64,000 nt of DNA from NCBI RefSeq assembly GCF_019216885.1, contig NZ_JAAQRC020000001.1:6067501-6131500 (forward strand), given 5' to 3'. The translations under genes and the position numbers were made by a program. Of this stretch, positions 49,117 to 56,701 are shown one piece after another. Each line of letters begins with the position of its first letter. Within the stretch, counting starts at the first letter, position 1. The stretch comes from Methylobacterium sp. SyP6R. GTDB lineage: Bacteria; Pseudomonadota; Alphaproteobacteria; Rhizobiales; Beijerinckiaceae. The notes beneath the pieces were generated by a model. That model worked only from the letters and a program-made list of their open reading frames with translations. It was not told the origin of the DNA and made no database searches.

Positions 49117-50173
49117 CGAGACCGACCAGGAGAGCAAGACCGAGGCCGCCACCGAGCGGAAGGTGCGCGACGCGATCGAGAAGGGCGACGTGCCGTTCTC
49201 CCGCGAGGCCCCGGTCTTCGCCTCGATCCTCGGCCTCCTGGTCTGCCTGAGCCTGGTGGTGCGGGGGCAGGCGGCAGAGCTCGCCCGGGACCTCTCCTCG
49301 TTCCTCGACCATCCGGGGGGCTTCTCCCTGGCCTCGGCCGAGGACGCGCTGACCCTGATGCAGGCGACCGGCTTCGCCCTCGCCCGTTTCCTCACGCCGA
49401 TCCTGCTGGTCCTCTCCGGCTTCGGCCTCGTCGCTTCCCTCGCCCAGAATGTCCCGAGCCTCGTCACCGACCGGATCGCCCCGAAATGGAACCGCGTCTC
49501 GCCGGCCTCGGGCTGGGGACGGATCTTCGGCCGCTCCGGCCAGGTCGAGTTCCTGAAAGCCGTCCTTAAAGTCTCATCGGTCAGTCTCGTCGTCCTCCTG
49601 CTCCTGCGCTCGGAACAGGCCAAAGCCGTGAGTGCCATGTTCGTCGACCCGAGCCAGCTCCCCGAGCTGATCCTGACGACCGCGATCCGCCTGGTCTCGG
49701 CCGTGAGCATCGCCACCATCGTGATCGTGGCGGGCGACCTCGTCTGGGCGCGCCTGCGCTGGCAGCGCTCGCTCAAGATGTCGCGCCAGGAGATCAAGGA
49801 CGAACACAAGCAGATCGAGGGCGATCCGACCGTCAAGGCGCGCCTGCGCTCGCTCGCCCAGGACCGCAACCGCAAGCGGATGCTCGGCCAGGTCGACCGC
49901 GCCACCGTCGTCATCGCCAACCCGACCCATTTCGCGATCGCGCTCCGCTACGAGCCCTCCGAGGGCCCGGCACCGATCGTGCTCGCCAAGGGCCAGGACC
50001 TCATCGCCCTGCGCATCCGCGAGATCGCCGAGCAGAAAGGCATCCCGGTGATCGAAGACAAGCCTCTCGCAAGATCGCTGTACGATGCTGTCCAAGTCGA
50101 CCAGATGATCCCTGCGGAATTCTACCGCGCGGTCGCGCAGATCCTGTTCTTCCTGTTCGCGAGACAACGATGA
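49109..50173 (+). CDS. flhB: Flagellar export apparatus protein FlhB
   Basis: 354 residues. Export-gate protein that switches substrate from hook/rod to filament. N-terminal charged part (ETDQESKTEAATERKVRDAIEKG), four membrane segments (such as FASILGLLVCLSLVV, FLTPILLVLSGFGLVASL), then the cytoplasmic domain with self-cleavage motif NPTH at 271-274 (VIANPTHFAIALRY) and ARSLYDAVQVDQMIPAEFYRAVAQIL. It starts 83 bp after the fliG stop. Its last 4 bases (ATGA) overlap the next gene. Confidence 0.95.
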   Translation: MSDETDQESKTEAATERKVRDAIEKGDVPFSREAPVFASILGLLVCLSLVVRGQAAELARDLSSFLDHPGGFSLASAEDALTLMQATGFALARFLTPILLVLSGFGLVASLAQNVPSLVTDRIAPKWNRVSPASGWGRIFGRSGQVEFLKAVLKVSSVSLVVLLLLRSEQAKAVSAMFVDPSQLPELILTTAIRLVSAVSIATIVIVAGDLVWARLRWQRSLKMSRQEIKDEHKQIEGDPTVKARLRSLAQDRNRKRMLGQVDRATVVIANPTHFAIALRYEPSEGPAPIVLAKGQDLIALRIREIAEQKGIPVIEDKPLARSLYDAVQVDQMIPAEFYRAVAQILFFLFARQR

Positions 50174-50610
50174 TCCCTCACGACCACGATCTCGCGCAGG
50201 CCCGGCCGATCTCCCGGGACGTGATCGCGGCGGCCGAGGAGGTCTTCGCGACGACGCTCCGCGACTTCATCACCGAGTTCTGCCTGCTCGACGGCAGCGT
50301 GCTGATCGGCTGGGTGCGGGGCGAGCGCCACGGCAACATCGCCGACCTCGTCGCCTCCTCGGCCGAGCCGTTCTTCAAGCACGCGACCCTCACCTATGCC
50401 GATGCCGCCGACGTCTGCCTCGACTGGGGCCGCTCGATGCAGGTGGTGCTCGACATGGAATTCGCGGCCAAGCCCGTGACGGTGTTCTTCAAGCTCGTCC
50501 TCGACGGCTGCTTCGTCGGCGTGGCGATCCAGCGGATCCTCGCCGAGGAAGGCCCGCCCCTGCACCTCGACACCTTCGCCCGCGCCCTCTCGGAAGCCCG
50601 GCTCTCCTGA
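50170..50610 (+). CDS. Conserved-looking protein of the flagellar operon, unknown function
   Basis: 146 residues. Its ATG overlaps the flhB stop (ATGA), so it is translated with the flagellar operon. It has no signal peptide and no long membrane helix; hydrophobic patches are FITEFCLLDGSVLIGWVRG and VTVFFKLVLDGCFVGVAIQRIL. There are three cysteines. I do not recognise the family. Position suggests a role in flagellar export or assembly control, possibly a chaperone or regulator (inference). Confidence 0.7.
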   Translation: MIPHDHDLAQARPISRDVIAAAEEVFATTLRDFITEFCLLDGSVLIGWVRGERHGNIADLVASSAEPFFKHATLTYADAADVCLDWGRSMQVVLDMEFAAKPVTVFFKLVLDGCFVGVAIQRILAEEGPPLHLDTFARALSEARLS

Positions 50611-51051
50611 CGAATCGGTGCCCGGTCCGACCTATCAGAGATACCCGCGACCTGCGCTCCGTTCCTTGATTCCGCCGCAATGTCCGCCGCTGCCCGAGGA
50701 TTCTCCGGCAACCGGGAGCGGGCACGGAAAGAGGCGCGAGATCAATATCTTGAGGCCGAATCAGCCGTGTCCGCCTCCGGCCGGGCTAACCCCCGTCTAA
50801 CGCGTCCGTCCGCACACACCCCCGGGGTTTCCTAAAAAAGTCCTGCGAAGCGGGCTTGCTGCGGTGCGGCGGTCATTGACCCGCCGCAGCCGCCCGGACA
50901 TGAATTCGGTCAGGGCAAATCGGACGCCGATGGAATTCGGGCCGGCGCGGGCTTCGTCATGCGTCGGACGACCCAAGGTTCCGGTCGGTACGGCAAGATG
51001 GGCGCAGGTCGGTGCGGCACGGTCCGGCCGGGCTCGATGAGGGTGCGACAG
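50611..51051. other. Intergenic region before the second ftcR-like gene
   Basis: 441 bases without a clear gene. One structure stands out: arms TGCGGCGG (50865-50872) and CCGCCGCA (50881-50888) around TCATTGAC, pairing further as GGTCA/TGACC with a one-base bulge. An A-run lies at about 50834-50840. No full CtrA site is seen here, unlike the first ftcR. Confidence 0.45.
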
Positions 51052-51780
51052 ATGTATTTCTTGGTTGATGCCAGGAAATCGGTGAATGCGGGCTTCAAGG
51101 CCGGGTTCGACAGGGAAGGAGTATCTTCCTTTTCCCTTTCTCCCGAGGAGTTCACAAGCTGGATCGAATCGGCCTCCCGCAGCGACCTCGACGCGGTGCA
51201 GGGCTTCCTGCTGGGTGATTTCGACGAGCGTGCCCGCTGCGCCAGCACGATCCGTCGACAATCCCGCGCCCCGATCATCGCGCTGGCCGATTCGCGCTCG
51301 CTGGAGCAGACCCTGGTGCTGTTCGATGCCGGCATCGACGACGTACTGCCCAAGCCCGTCCATGTCCGCGAGATCCTGGCCCGGGCCGAGGCGATCTGGC
51401 GCCGGGTCAACGGAGAGGCGGCGCAAAGCCCCGAACCGGCCCCCGCCACGCCGGACGAACTGCCGGGCGCCCCTGCCGCGCAAGGCCGGGGACCGGAGCG
51501 CCTGAAGGTGTTCTTCGACGGGCGCGACCCCGAGATCGACGGCGTGCCGCTGTCCCTGCCGCGGCGGGAGCGGCACATCCTGGAGTTCCTGGTGCGCAAC
51601 CGCGGCCGGCGTGTGACCAAGAGCCAGCTCTTCAACGGCGTCTACGGCGTCTACAGCGACGGCGTCGAGGAGAGCGTGGTCGAGGGCCATGTCAGCAAGC
51701 TGCGCAAGAAGCTGGCGCAAGCCCTCGGCCACGACCCGATCGAGGCCAAGCGCTATATCGGCTACACCTATGTCGGGTGA
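51052..51780 (+). CDS. Second FtcR-like response-regulator-type transcription factor
   Basis: 242 residues from the ATG at 51052 (MYFLVDARKSV); an ATG 15 bp upstream is possible. It is clearly a paralogue of the 39297 gene: PIIALADSRSLEQTLVLFDAGIDDVLPKPVHVREILARAEAI matches its receiver-like part. The DNA-binding half (LSLPRRERHILEFLVRNRGRRVTKSQLF, EESVVEGHVSKLRKKLAQALGHDPIEAKRYIGYTYVG) is nearly the same. The linker between domains is longer and Pro/Ala-rich. It lies at the other end of the motor operon and faces the fliF-fliK operon. Confidence 0.85.
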   Translation: MYFLVDARKSVNAGFKAGFDREGVSSFSLSPEEFTSWIESASRSDLDAVQGFLLGDFDERARCASTIRRQSRAPIIALADSRSLEQTLVLFDAGIDDVLPKPVHVREILARAEAIWRRVNGEAAQSPEPAPATPDELPGAPAAQGRGPERLKVFFDGRDPEIDGVPLSLPRRERHILEFLVRNRGRRVTKSQLFNGVYGVYSDGVEESVVEGHVSKLRKKLAQALGHDPIEAKRYIGYTYVG

Positions 51781-51897
51781 GAGGCGTCCACCCCGCGCTC
51801 CCGGGCACCGCGTGGTTCCGGCATGACGTAGCGGACGGCCCTCTTCCCGGGCATCCGCGCAAAATACCGACGGCTCGCAACCTCCTCGTCGGCCCAA

Positions 51898-51969
51898 CCT
51901 TTCGGTTGCAGAACGCCCTTTACTCTCAGAACGTCCCTTACTTGCAGAAATTCCTTTACTTGCAGAAAT
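51898..51969 (-). repeat. Four degenerate 18-bp tandem repeats at the 3' end of the transglycosylase gene
   Basis: Four consecutive 18-bp units of the form (c/t)cctttacttgcagaaa(t) at 51898, 51916, 51934 and 51952. The stop codon of the transglycosylase lies inside the last unit, so the array begins in coding DNA and runs into the downstream region. The outer units are more diverged. Confidence 0.8.
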
Positions 51970-52570
51970 TTTTGGCCCCCGGCGTCCACTGGCCGAATCC
52001 GGAAGCCACCATGTTGGCGATCACCCGGCAGACATACTGCTTCTGGGCCGGGTTGTTGTTCGGACCGGCGTGATAGCGGGCCACCGCCAGGGTCCAGCTG
52101 CCCTCCCGGGCCTTCAGCTCCTTGAGGAAGACCGTCGCGTATTCGACGTTCTGGCGCGGGTCGATCATCGCCTCGAGCGAGGCGAACTTCGCCCGGTGAT
52201 AATAATGGTTGATCTGCATGCAGCCGAGATCGACCAGGCGCACGCCGCTGGCCTGCGCCTCGCCGAGGCGCCGGATCACGTCGGCGGCGTTCGTGCCGAA
52301 ATAGGCCTTGCCGCCGATATTCATCGCATAGGGCTGCAGCGAGCCGCGGTTGCCGCTCTCGGTCAGCCCGACGGCGTAGAGCATGCCCAGCGGCACGCCG
52401 TGGCGCGCGGCGGCCTGCGCCATCTGCTGCTCGCAGACGTTGCCGGTCGCGGGCAGCGGCGCCTTGGCGGCCCCGGAGACCGTGGCGGCGGCCTGCGCGC
52501 CCGAGACGGCGCCGAGGGCGGCGCTAAAGGTAAAGACCGCCGCGGTCGCGATCGCCGGTACGCGCATCAT
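51956..52570 (-). CDS. Lytic transglycosylase (SLT family) of the flagellar operon
   Basis: 204 residues from the ATG at 52570 (GGAGCAGAGAG upstream; a second ATG follows directly). Signal peptide MMRVPAIATAAVFTFSAALGAVSGAQA. Catalytic region AARHGVPLGMLYAVGLTESGNRG, with the catalytic Glu in ESG; then DLGCMQINHYYH and VARYHAGPNN, typical of SLT domains. It cuts peptidoglycan, probably to let the flagellar rod pass. The start overlaps the end of fliK by 47 bp. Last gene of the minus-strand flagellar operon. Confidence 0.87.
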   Translation of the reverse strand: MMRVPAIATAAVFTFSAALGAVSGAQAAATVSGAAKAPLPATGNVCEQQMAQAAARHGVPLGMLYAVGLTESGNRGSLQPYAMNIGGKAYFGTNAADVIRRLGEAQASGVRLVDLGCMQINHYYHRAKFASLEAMIDPRQNVEYATVFLKELKAREGSWTLAVARYHAGPNNNPAQKQYVCRVIANMVASGFGQWTPGAKNFCK

Positions 52571-55376
52571 CTCTCTGCTCCATGGTCCGGCGCCCGCCTT
52601 CCTCTGGCGCGTCGGGGGTGCGGCGGGCCGGCTGGTCCGGGCTCGCGCCGCCCTGCTGCTGCCCGCCCGCGAAGGACGGCAGGGATTGGCCGCCGCCTGG
52701 CGGCGCCCCTTGCGGCGACGCATCGGGCTGGCCCGGCAGGCGGCCGGCCTGCACCGTGACGAGATCGGGCTGGTAGCCGGCCTCGCGCACCAGGGCGCTC
52801 AGGAGCCCGCCGTCGCGCCGCAGGAGATCGGCGGTCTCCTCGCGCTCGGCCCGCAGGCTCATCTCCAGGCGGCCATCCTGCAGCCGCATCCGGACCAGGA
52901 CCTGGCCGAGCTCGGCCGGGCGCAGCTGCAGCGTCAGGAGCCGCACCGGTCCGTCCGCCTGGGCGGCGGCGCTCCAGGCCGCCGCGACCGCCCCGGCTCG
53001 GACCGGGGTGGGATCGGGCAGGGTCGCGGCTCCGGTCGCCACCGCATCGGCGATCTGGCGCAGGGTGGTGAGGGGCAGGGCCGCCGGGGCATGGGCCGGA
53101 ATAGGCTCAGCCGCGGAGACGGGGGCGGACACGCTCGCCGCCGCGTCCTCGGCCCGGCGCTCGCCGGGCGTGGCCGGGGCGGCGATCCTGGTCTCGGAAA
53201 CGGATTTGATCTCTTGATGCGGCTTGGCGTCCTGCGGAGCCCTGGCGTCCTGCGGAGCCCTGGCGTCCTGCGGAGCCTTGGCGTCCTGCGGAGCCTTGGC
53301 GTCCTGCGGAGCCTTGGCGTCCTGCGCAGCCCTGGCGTCCTGCGGAGCCTTGGCGTCCTGCGGAGCCTTGGCGTCCTGCGGAGCCTTGGCGTCCTGCGGA
53401 GCCTTGGCGTCCTGCGGAGCCTTGGCGTCCTGCGGAGCCTTGGCGTCCTGCGGAGCCTTGGCGTCCTGCGGAGCCTTGGCGTCCTGCGGAGCCTTGGCGT
53501 CCTGCGGAGCCTTGGCGTCCTGCGGAGCCTTGGCGTCCTGCGCAGCCTTGACGTCCTGCGCAGCCCTGGCGTCCTGCGCAGCCCTGGCGTCCTGCGCAGC
53601 CCTGGCGTCCTGCGGAGCCTTGGCGTCCTGCGGAGCCTTCGCGTCCTGCGGAGCCTTCGCGTCCTGCGGAGCCTTGGCGTCCTGCGGAGCCCTGGCGTCC
53701 TGCACGGCCTTGACGTCCTGCAGAGGCTCCGCCTCCGGCGACGGCCTGGCATCGGATGCCGGCGCGGCGGATGTGGCTCCTCCGTGCCGCAGCGGCTCCG
53801 CCGTCCCGGCCAGGCCGGATGTCTTCGGTTCGGAGGCCGTATCGTCCGGAGTCCCGGCAGCCTCGAATGACGGCGCGCCGCCCGCCGCGGCGGGCATCGC
53901 AGCCGGGCGGCCGGTGGCCGGCGTGCTCGTTTCGGGCCGAGGCGTGGCCGCCGCCACGCGATCTGCCGGGACCGGCGACGCCGCACCCGCAGGCGGCCCC
54001 GTCACGGCCGCACCCGGCGGGAGAGTGGCGCCCGGCACGGCGGGGGCTTGGTCGACGGAGGCCTGGCGGGCGGGCGGCGGCGGCGTCGCAGCCTGGCTCG
54101 CCTGGACCGGATCACCGGCCGATCCGTGCTGCGGCATCGCGGGCTGCGGCGATGCCGCGGCCACGGCCTCCTGAAGCGAGGGGCCGGCCGCGGGGCCCGC
54201 CGCCTCGCGCGGGCCCGGGACGGGGGGTGTATCGGCCGTGACCCGATCCTCGGCGGCACCGGGAGCCGACTCGCCCCTCGGTGGCAGCGCCGTCGCGGCG
54301 GCAGGCGGCGACGCGGCCGGCATGGGAGCGGCAAGGACAGGTGCGGCGAGAACGGGGGCGACAGCGACCGGCGCGGGAGCCGACGGCGCAGCACCCGATC
54401 CAGTGGCCGGAGAACCCGTCGTCGCGGTGGCGGCCGGGCGCGCCGCAAGGCTGGGCGTCGCGACAGGGGCGAAATGCGTCTCCTGCGCGATAACGGTCAT
54501 GGCCGGCCGCGTCGCAACGACCGACGCGACCGTGTCGACCTCGAATCCCGACGCTCGCGACGGCATCGCGGCGGTGGGCGTGCCGGCCGCGGCCGGCGGC
54601 GCGATTGGGGCCGGCAACGGGATCGCCGCATCGGTGCGGGTCGGCCACGGGACGGCAGCGAGCGGAGCCGCATCGGCCGGAGCGAGATCCGGTGCGGTCT
54701 CCGGGTCGGGGGCGGCGCTGTCCTGATCCGGGACGGCTGCGGCGATCCTGGGGCTCGGCGCCGGATTCGGGGCCTCCGCCACGGCGCCCGACAATGCGGG
54801 GTGAGGCGCCGCCTCCCGCTTCGATCCGGCGGCCGACGCCTCCCGCGACGCCGGGCTCGGCAGGGTTGCGAGTTGCGGAGCCGTCGGCGGCACCGTCGGG
54901 AGAGATTCCGGGACTGCGAGCGGTGGGGCGAGCGGGGATGCAGGCTCGGCGACCGTCACCCGGGCGGCAGGCGGCGGCGCGGCTGGGGTGGCGGGCGCTC
55001 CAGGCACGGCGGCGCCCAGCCCTGCCGGGGCGTTCGCGGCCGGGCCCGGCGCGGGAATCCGGCCGGCGGCCCGCTCCATCAGGGCGGCGAGGTCGGCGTC
55101 GCCCGGACGGACGGACCCGGCAGGGACCACGCCGGCGAGGAGCGCGCCCAGGGTCGCGGAACGCGGGGACGCATCGGCGCGCGCGGAAGCGGTCTCGGCG
55201 GCCGGACCGGTGCCGGCCTCGGGCGGGGTCGCGGGTGCGGGGCGCTCGCCCTTCTCGAGGAGCCCGAGCACGGCATCGAAGCCGGCACCGGAATTCTGAG
55301 GGGTCGGGTCGCCGGCATTGCGGGCGCCGTCGAGGCGCGGCCGCGGGCCCGTCAGCATCGCGTCGAGGGGAGTCAC
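52524..55376 (-). CDS. fliK: Flagellar hook-length control protein FliK (with giant repeat linker)
   Basis: About 950 residues from the GTG at 55376, whose GTGA overlaps the motC stop; ATG at 55358 is an alternative. The C-terminal domain is the FliK substrate-switch domain: PVRLLTLQLRPAELGQVLVRMRLQDGRLEMSLRAEREETADLLRRDGGLLSALVREAGYQPDLVTV. The rest is Pro/Ala/Thr-rich low-complexity sequence, as is usual for FliK N-terminal rulers, but far longer than the 400-600 residues of most homologues. Residues about 550-720 are 28 tandem copies of a six-residue unit (PQDAKA and variants). FliK measures hook length and triggers FlhB switching, so linker length may matter. Confidence 0.87.
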   Translation of the reverse strand: MTPLDAMLTGPRPRLDGARNAGDPTPQNSGAGFDAVLGLLEKGERPAPATPPEAGTGPAAETASARADASPRSATLGALLAGVVPAGSVRPGDADLAALMERAAGRIPAPGPAANAPAGLGAAVPGAPATPAAPPPAARVTVAEPASPLAPPLAVPESLPTVPPTAPQLATLPSPASREASAAGSKREAAPHPALSGAVAEAPNPAPSPRIAAAVPDQDSAAPDPETAPDLAPADAAPLAAVPWPTRTDAAIPLPAPIAPPAAAGTPTAAMPSRASGFEVDTVASVVATRPAMTVIAQETHFAPVATPSLAARPAATATTGSPATGSGAAPSAPAPVAVAPVLAAPVLAAPMPAASPPAAATALPPRGESAPGAAEDRVTADTPPVPGPREAAGPAAGPSLQEAVAAASPQPAMPQHGSAGDPVQASQAATPPPPARQASVDQAPAVPGATLPPGAAVTGPPAGAASPVPADRVAAATPRPETSTPATGRPAAMPAAAGGAPSFEAAGTPDDTASEPKTSGLAGTAEPLRHGGATSAAPASDARPSPEAEPLQDVKAVQDARAPQDAKAPQDAKAPQDAKAPQDAKAPQDARAAQDARAAQDARAAQDVKAAQDAKAPQDAKAPQDAKAPQDAKAPQDAKAPQDAKAPQDAKAPQDAKAPQDAKAPQDAKAPQDAKAPQDARAAQDAKAPQDAKAPQDAKAPQDARAPQDARAPQDAKPHQEIKSVSETRIAAPATPGERRAEDAAASVSAPVSAAEPIPAHAPAALPLTTLRQIADAVATGAATLPDPTPVRAGAVAAAWSAAAQADGPVRLLTLQLRPAELGQVLVRMRLQDGRLEMSLRAEREETADLLRRDGGLLSALVREAGYQPDLVTVQAGRLPGQPDASPQGAPPGGGQSLPSFAGGQQQGGASPDQPARRTPDAPEEGGRRTMEQRDDARTGDRDRGGLYL
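53221..53724 (-). repeat. 28-copy 18-bp minisatellite inside fliK
   Basis: The unit GGCGTCCTGCGGAGCCTT (plus strand) repeats with an exact 18-bp period; the GxCGTCCTG core recurs from 53226 to 53712, which is 27 periods or 28 units. Most central copies are identical at DNA level; edge copies vary (AAG/AGG, CCG/GCG changes). In frame it encodes PQDAKA, AQDARA and AQDVKA. Confidence 0.95.
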
Positions 55377-56701
55377 GGGTCGGTCCTGTCGATCATCCGG
55401 TCGACCTGCGCGAGCGCTTCGCGCGCCCGGGCGATCGACGCGGCCTCGGGAATCTGGCGCTTGCCGTCGGCGGGGGCGGCCTCGGCGGTCGGTAGCGGGG
55501 GCTCCACCGCGGGTACCGGCGGTGCGCCGCCGCGGATCTGGCGGGCGGTGGAGAGGGCGGCCTCGAGGAGGGCACGGTCGGGCGCGTCGAGCCCGGCCCG
55601 GTCGACGGCGCGCAGGCCCTCGAGCCCGTCCTCGTAGCGCCCGTCGACCACGATCAGGGCGGCGGCGCGGTAGAGCCGGGCCCGGGCGGCGGCCTCGCTG
55701 TCGGGCGAGGCGAGGCTGAGCGCCCGCTCGGCCGCGAAGGTCGCGGTCTCGCGCCGTCCCTGGTCGAGCCCGGCCCGGGCGACCAGGAGATAGAGGTCGC
55801 GCCGCTCCCCCGGCTCGATCTCGTCCAGCATCCGCTCCAGCCGGTCGACGCGCGCGCGGTCGCTGTCGAAGTCGAGGCGGGTCAGCGCCGTGGCGAAGCG
55901 CTGGCGGAAATTGCCGGCATAGACCGAGCGGCGGAACCGCCGCAGGTACTGGATCGACAAAGCCTCGAAGCGCCGGGAATCCCCGCCCTGGGCGTGGATG
56001 AAGATCTCGCGGCGCAGGGCCCCCTCCTCCACCAGGGTGCCGGGGGCGAGCAGGCGGGCGAGGTCGAGAAGCTCGATCGCCTTGCGCGGGGCCTCGCGCA
56101 CGGTGACCGCGGCGAGAGTCAGGGCGAGCTGGCCGGCGAGGCCGGGGGGCTGGCTGCGCGGATCGAAGCGGCCGAGCAGGGTCCGGGCCTCGCGCTCGCG
56201 GCCCTCCAGATAGGCGAGCGCGCCGCGCACCAGGGCCGAATCGTCCTCCGACAGCTTGGCCGCCTCGCGCATCCGCCGCAGGACCGCCGGACCGCCGCCG
56301 CTGAGCGCGAAGGTCACCGCCGCCCGCACGTTCTCGGGCGCTGCCCACGTGTCCGGATCGAGGGCGAGCAGGCGCTGCTCGATATGGCCGAGGAGCTGGC
56401 GCTGGGCGAGATGGGCCTGGGTCGAGCCGCGGGCGATCCGGTCCTGCAGGAGCTGCAGCGTGCGCACCAGCTCGACCGGCAGACCGCGGGGCGCCACCGG
56501 CAGCGGCTCGATGGGCTTGGCCGGCGCGCCGTGGCCGCCATGGCCGTCCCCTCCCCCGCCATGGGCATCGGCGGCGGGCGCGGCATGGCCGTCGCCGCCG
56601 CCATGGCCGTCCCCGGCGGCGCGGGCCGGCAGCGTCGTCAGGAGACCGGCGGCGAGGAGAAGTCCGGCCGTCGCGAGGCCGGCTTTGCGGCGGCGGCTCA
56701 T
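55373..56701 (-). CDS. motC: Chemotaxis/motility protein MotC
   Basis: 442 residues. Periplasmic stator-associated protein of Rhizobiales, shown in Sinorhizobium to bind MotB. Signal peptide KAGLATAGLLLAAGLLTTLPARA. A Gly/His-rich stretch follows (about 30-60, with five His in GDGH/DAH/GGH units). Then the MotC domain: LVRTLQLLQDRIARGSTQAHLAQRQLLGHI, KLSEDDSALVRGALAYLEGREREA, RRFEALSIQYLRRFRRSVYAGNFRQRF. It overlaps motB by 4 bp (ATGA) and fliK by 4 bp (GTGA). Confidence 0.88.
   Translation of the reverse strand: MSRRRKAGLATAGLLLAAGLLTTLPARAAGDGHGGGDGHAAPAADAHGGGGDGHGGHGAPAKPIEPLPVAPRGLPVELVRTLQLLQDRIARGSTQAHLAQRQLLGHIEQRLLALDPDTWAAPENVRAAVTFALSGGGPAVLRRMREAAKLSEDDSALVRGALAYLEGREREARTLLGRFDPRSQPPGLAGQLALTLAAVTVREAPRKAIELLDLARLLAPGTLVEEGALRREIFIHAQGGDSRRFEALSIQYLRRFRRSVYAGNFRQRFATALTRLDFDSDRARVDRLERMLDEIEPGERRDLYLLVARAGLDQGRRETATFAAERALSLASPDSEAAARARLYRAAALIVVDGRYEDGLEGLRAVDRAGLDAPDRALLEAALSTARQIRGGAPPVPAVEPPLPTAEAAPADGKRQIPEAASIARAREALAQVDRMIDRTDP

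Noticed and set aside
53221..53724. Possible CRISPR array
   Set aside because: The units are directly adjacent 18-mers without spacers, in frame within fliK.
52383..54174. Plus-strand frames with VLRSLG-type and ASCGAL-type repeats
   Set aside because: They are the other frames of the fliK 18-bp array. The minus-strand frame continues into a genuine FliK C-terminal domain.
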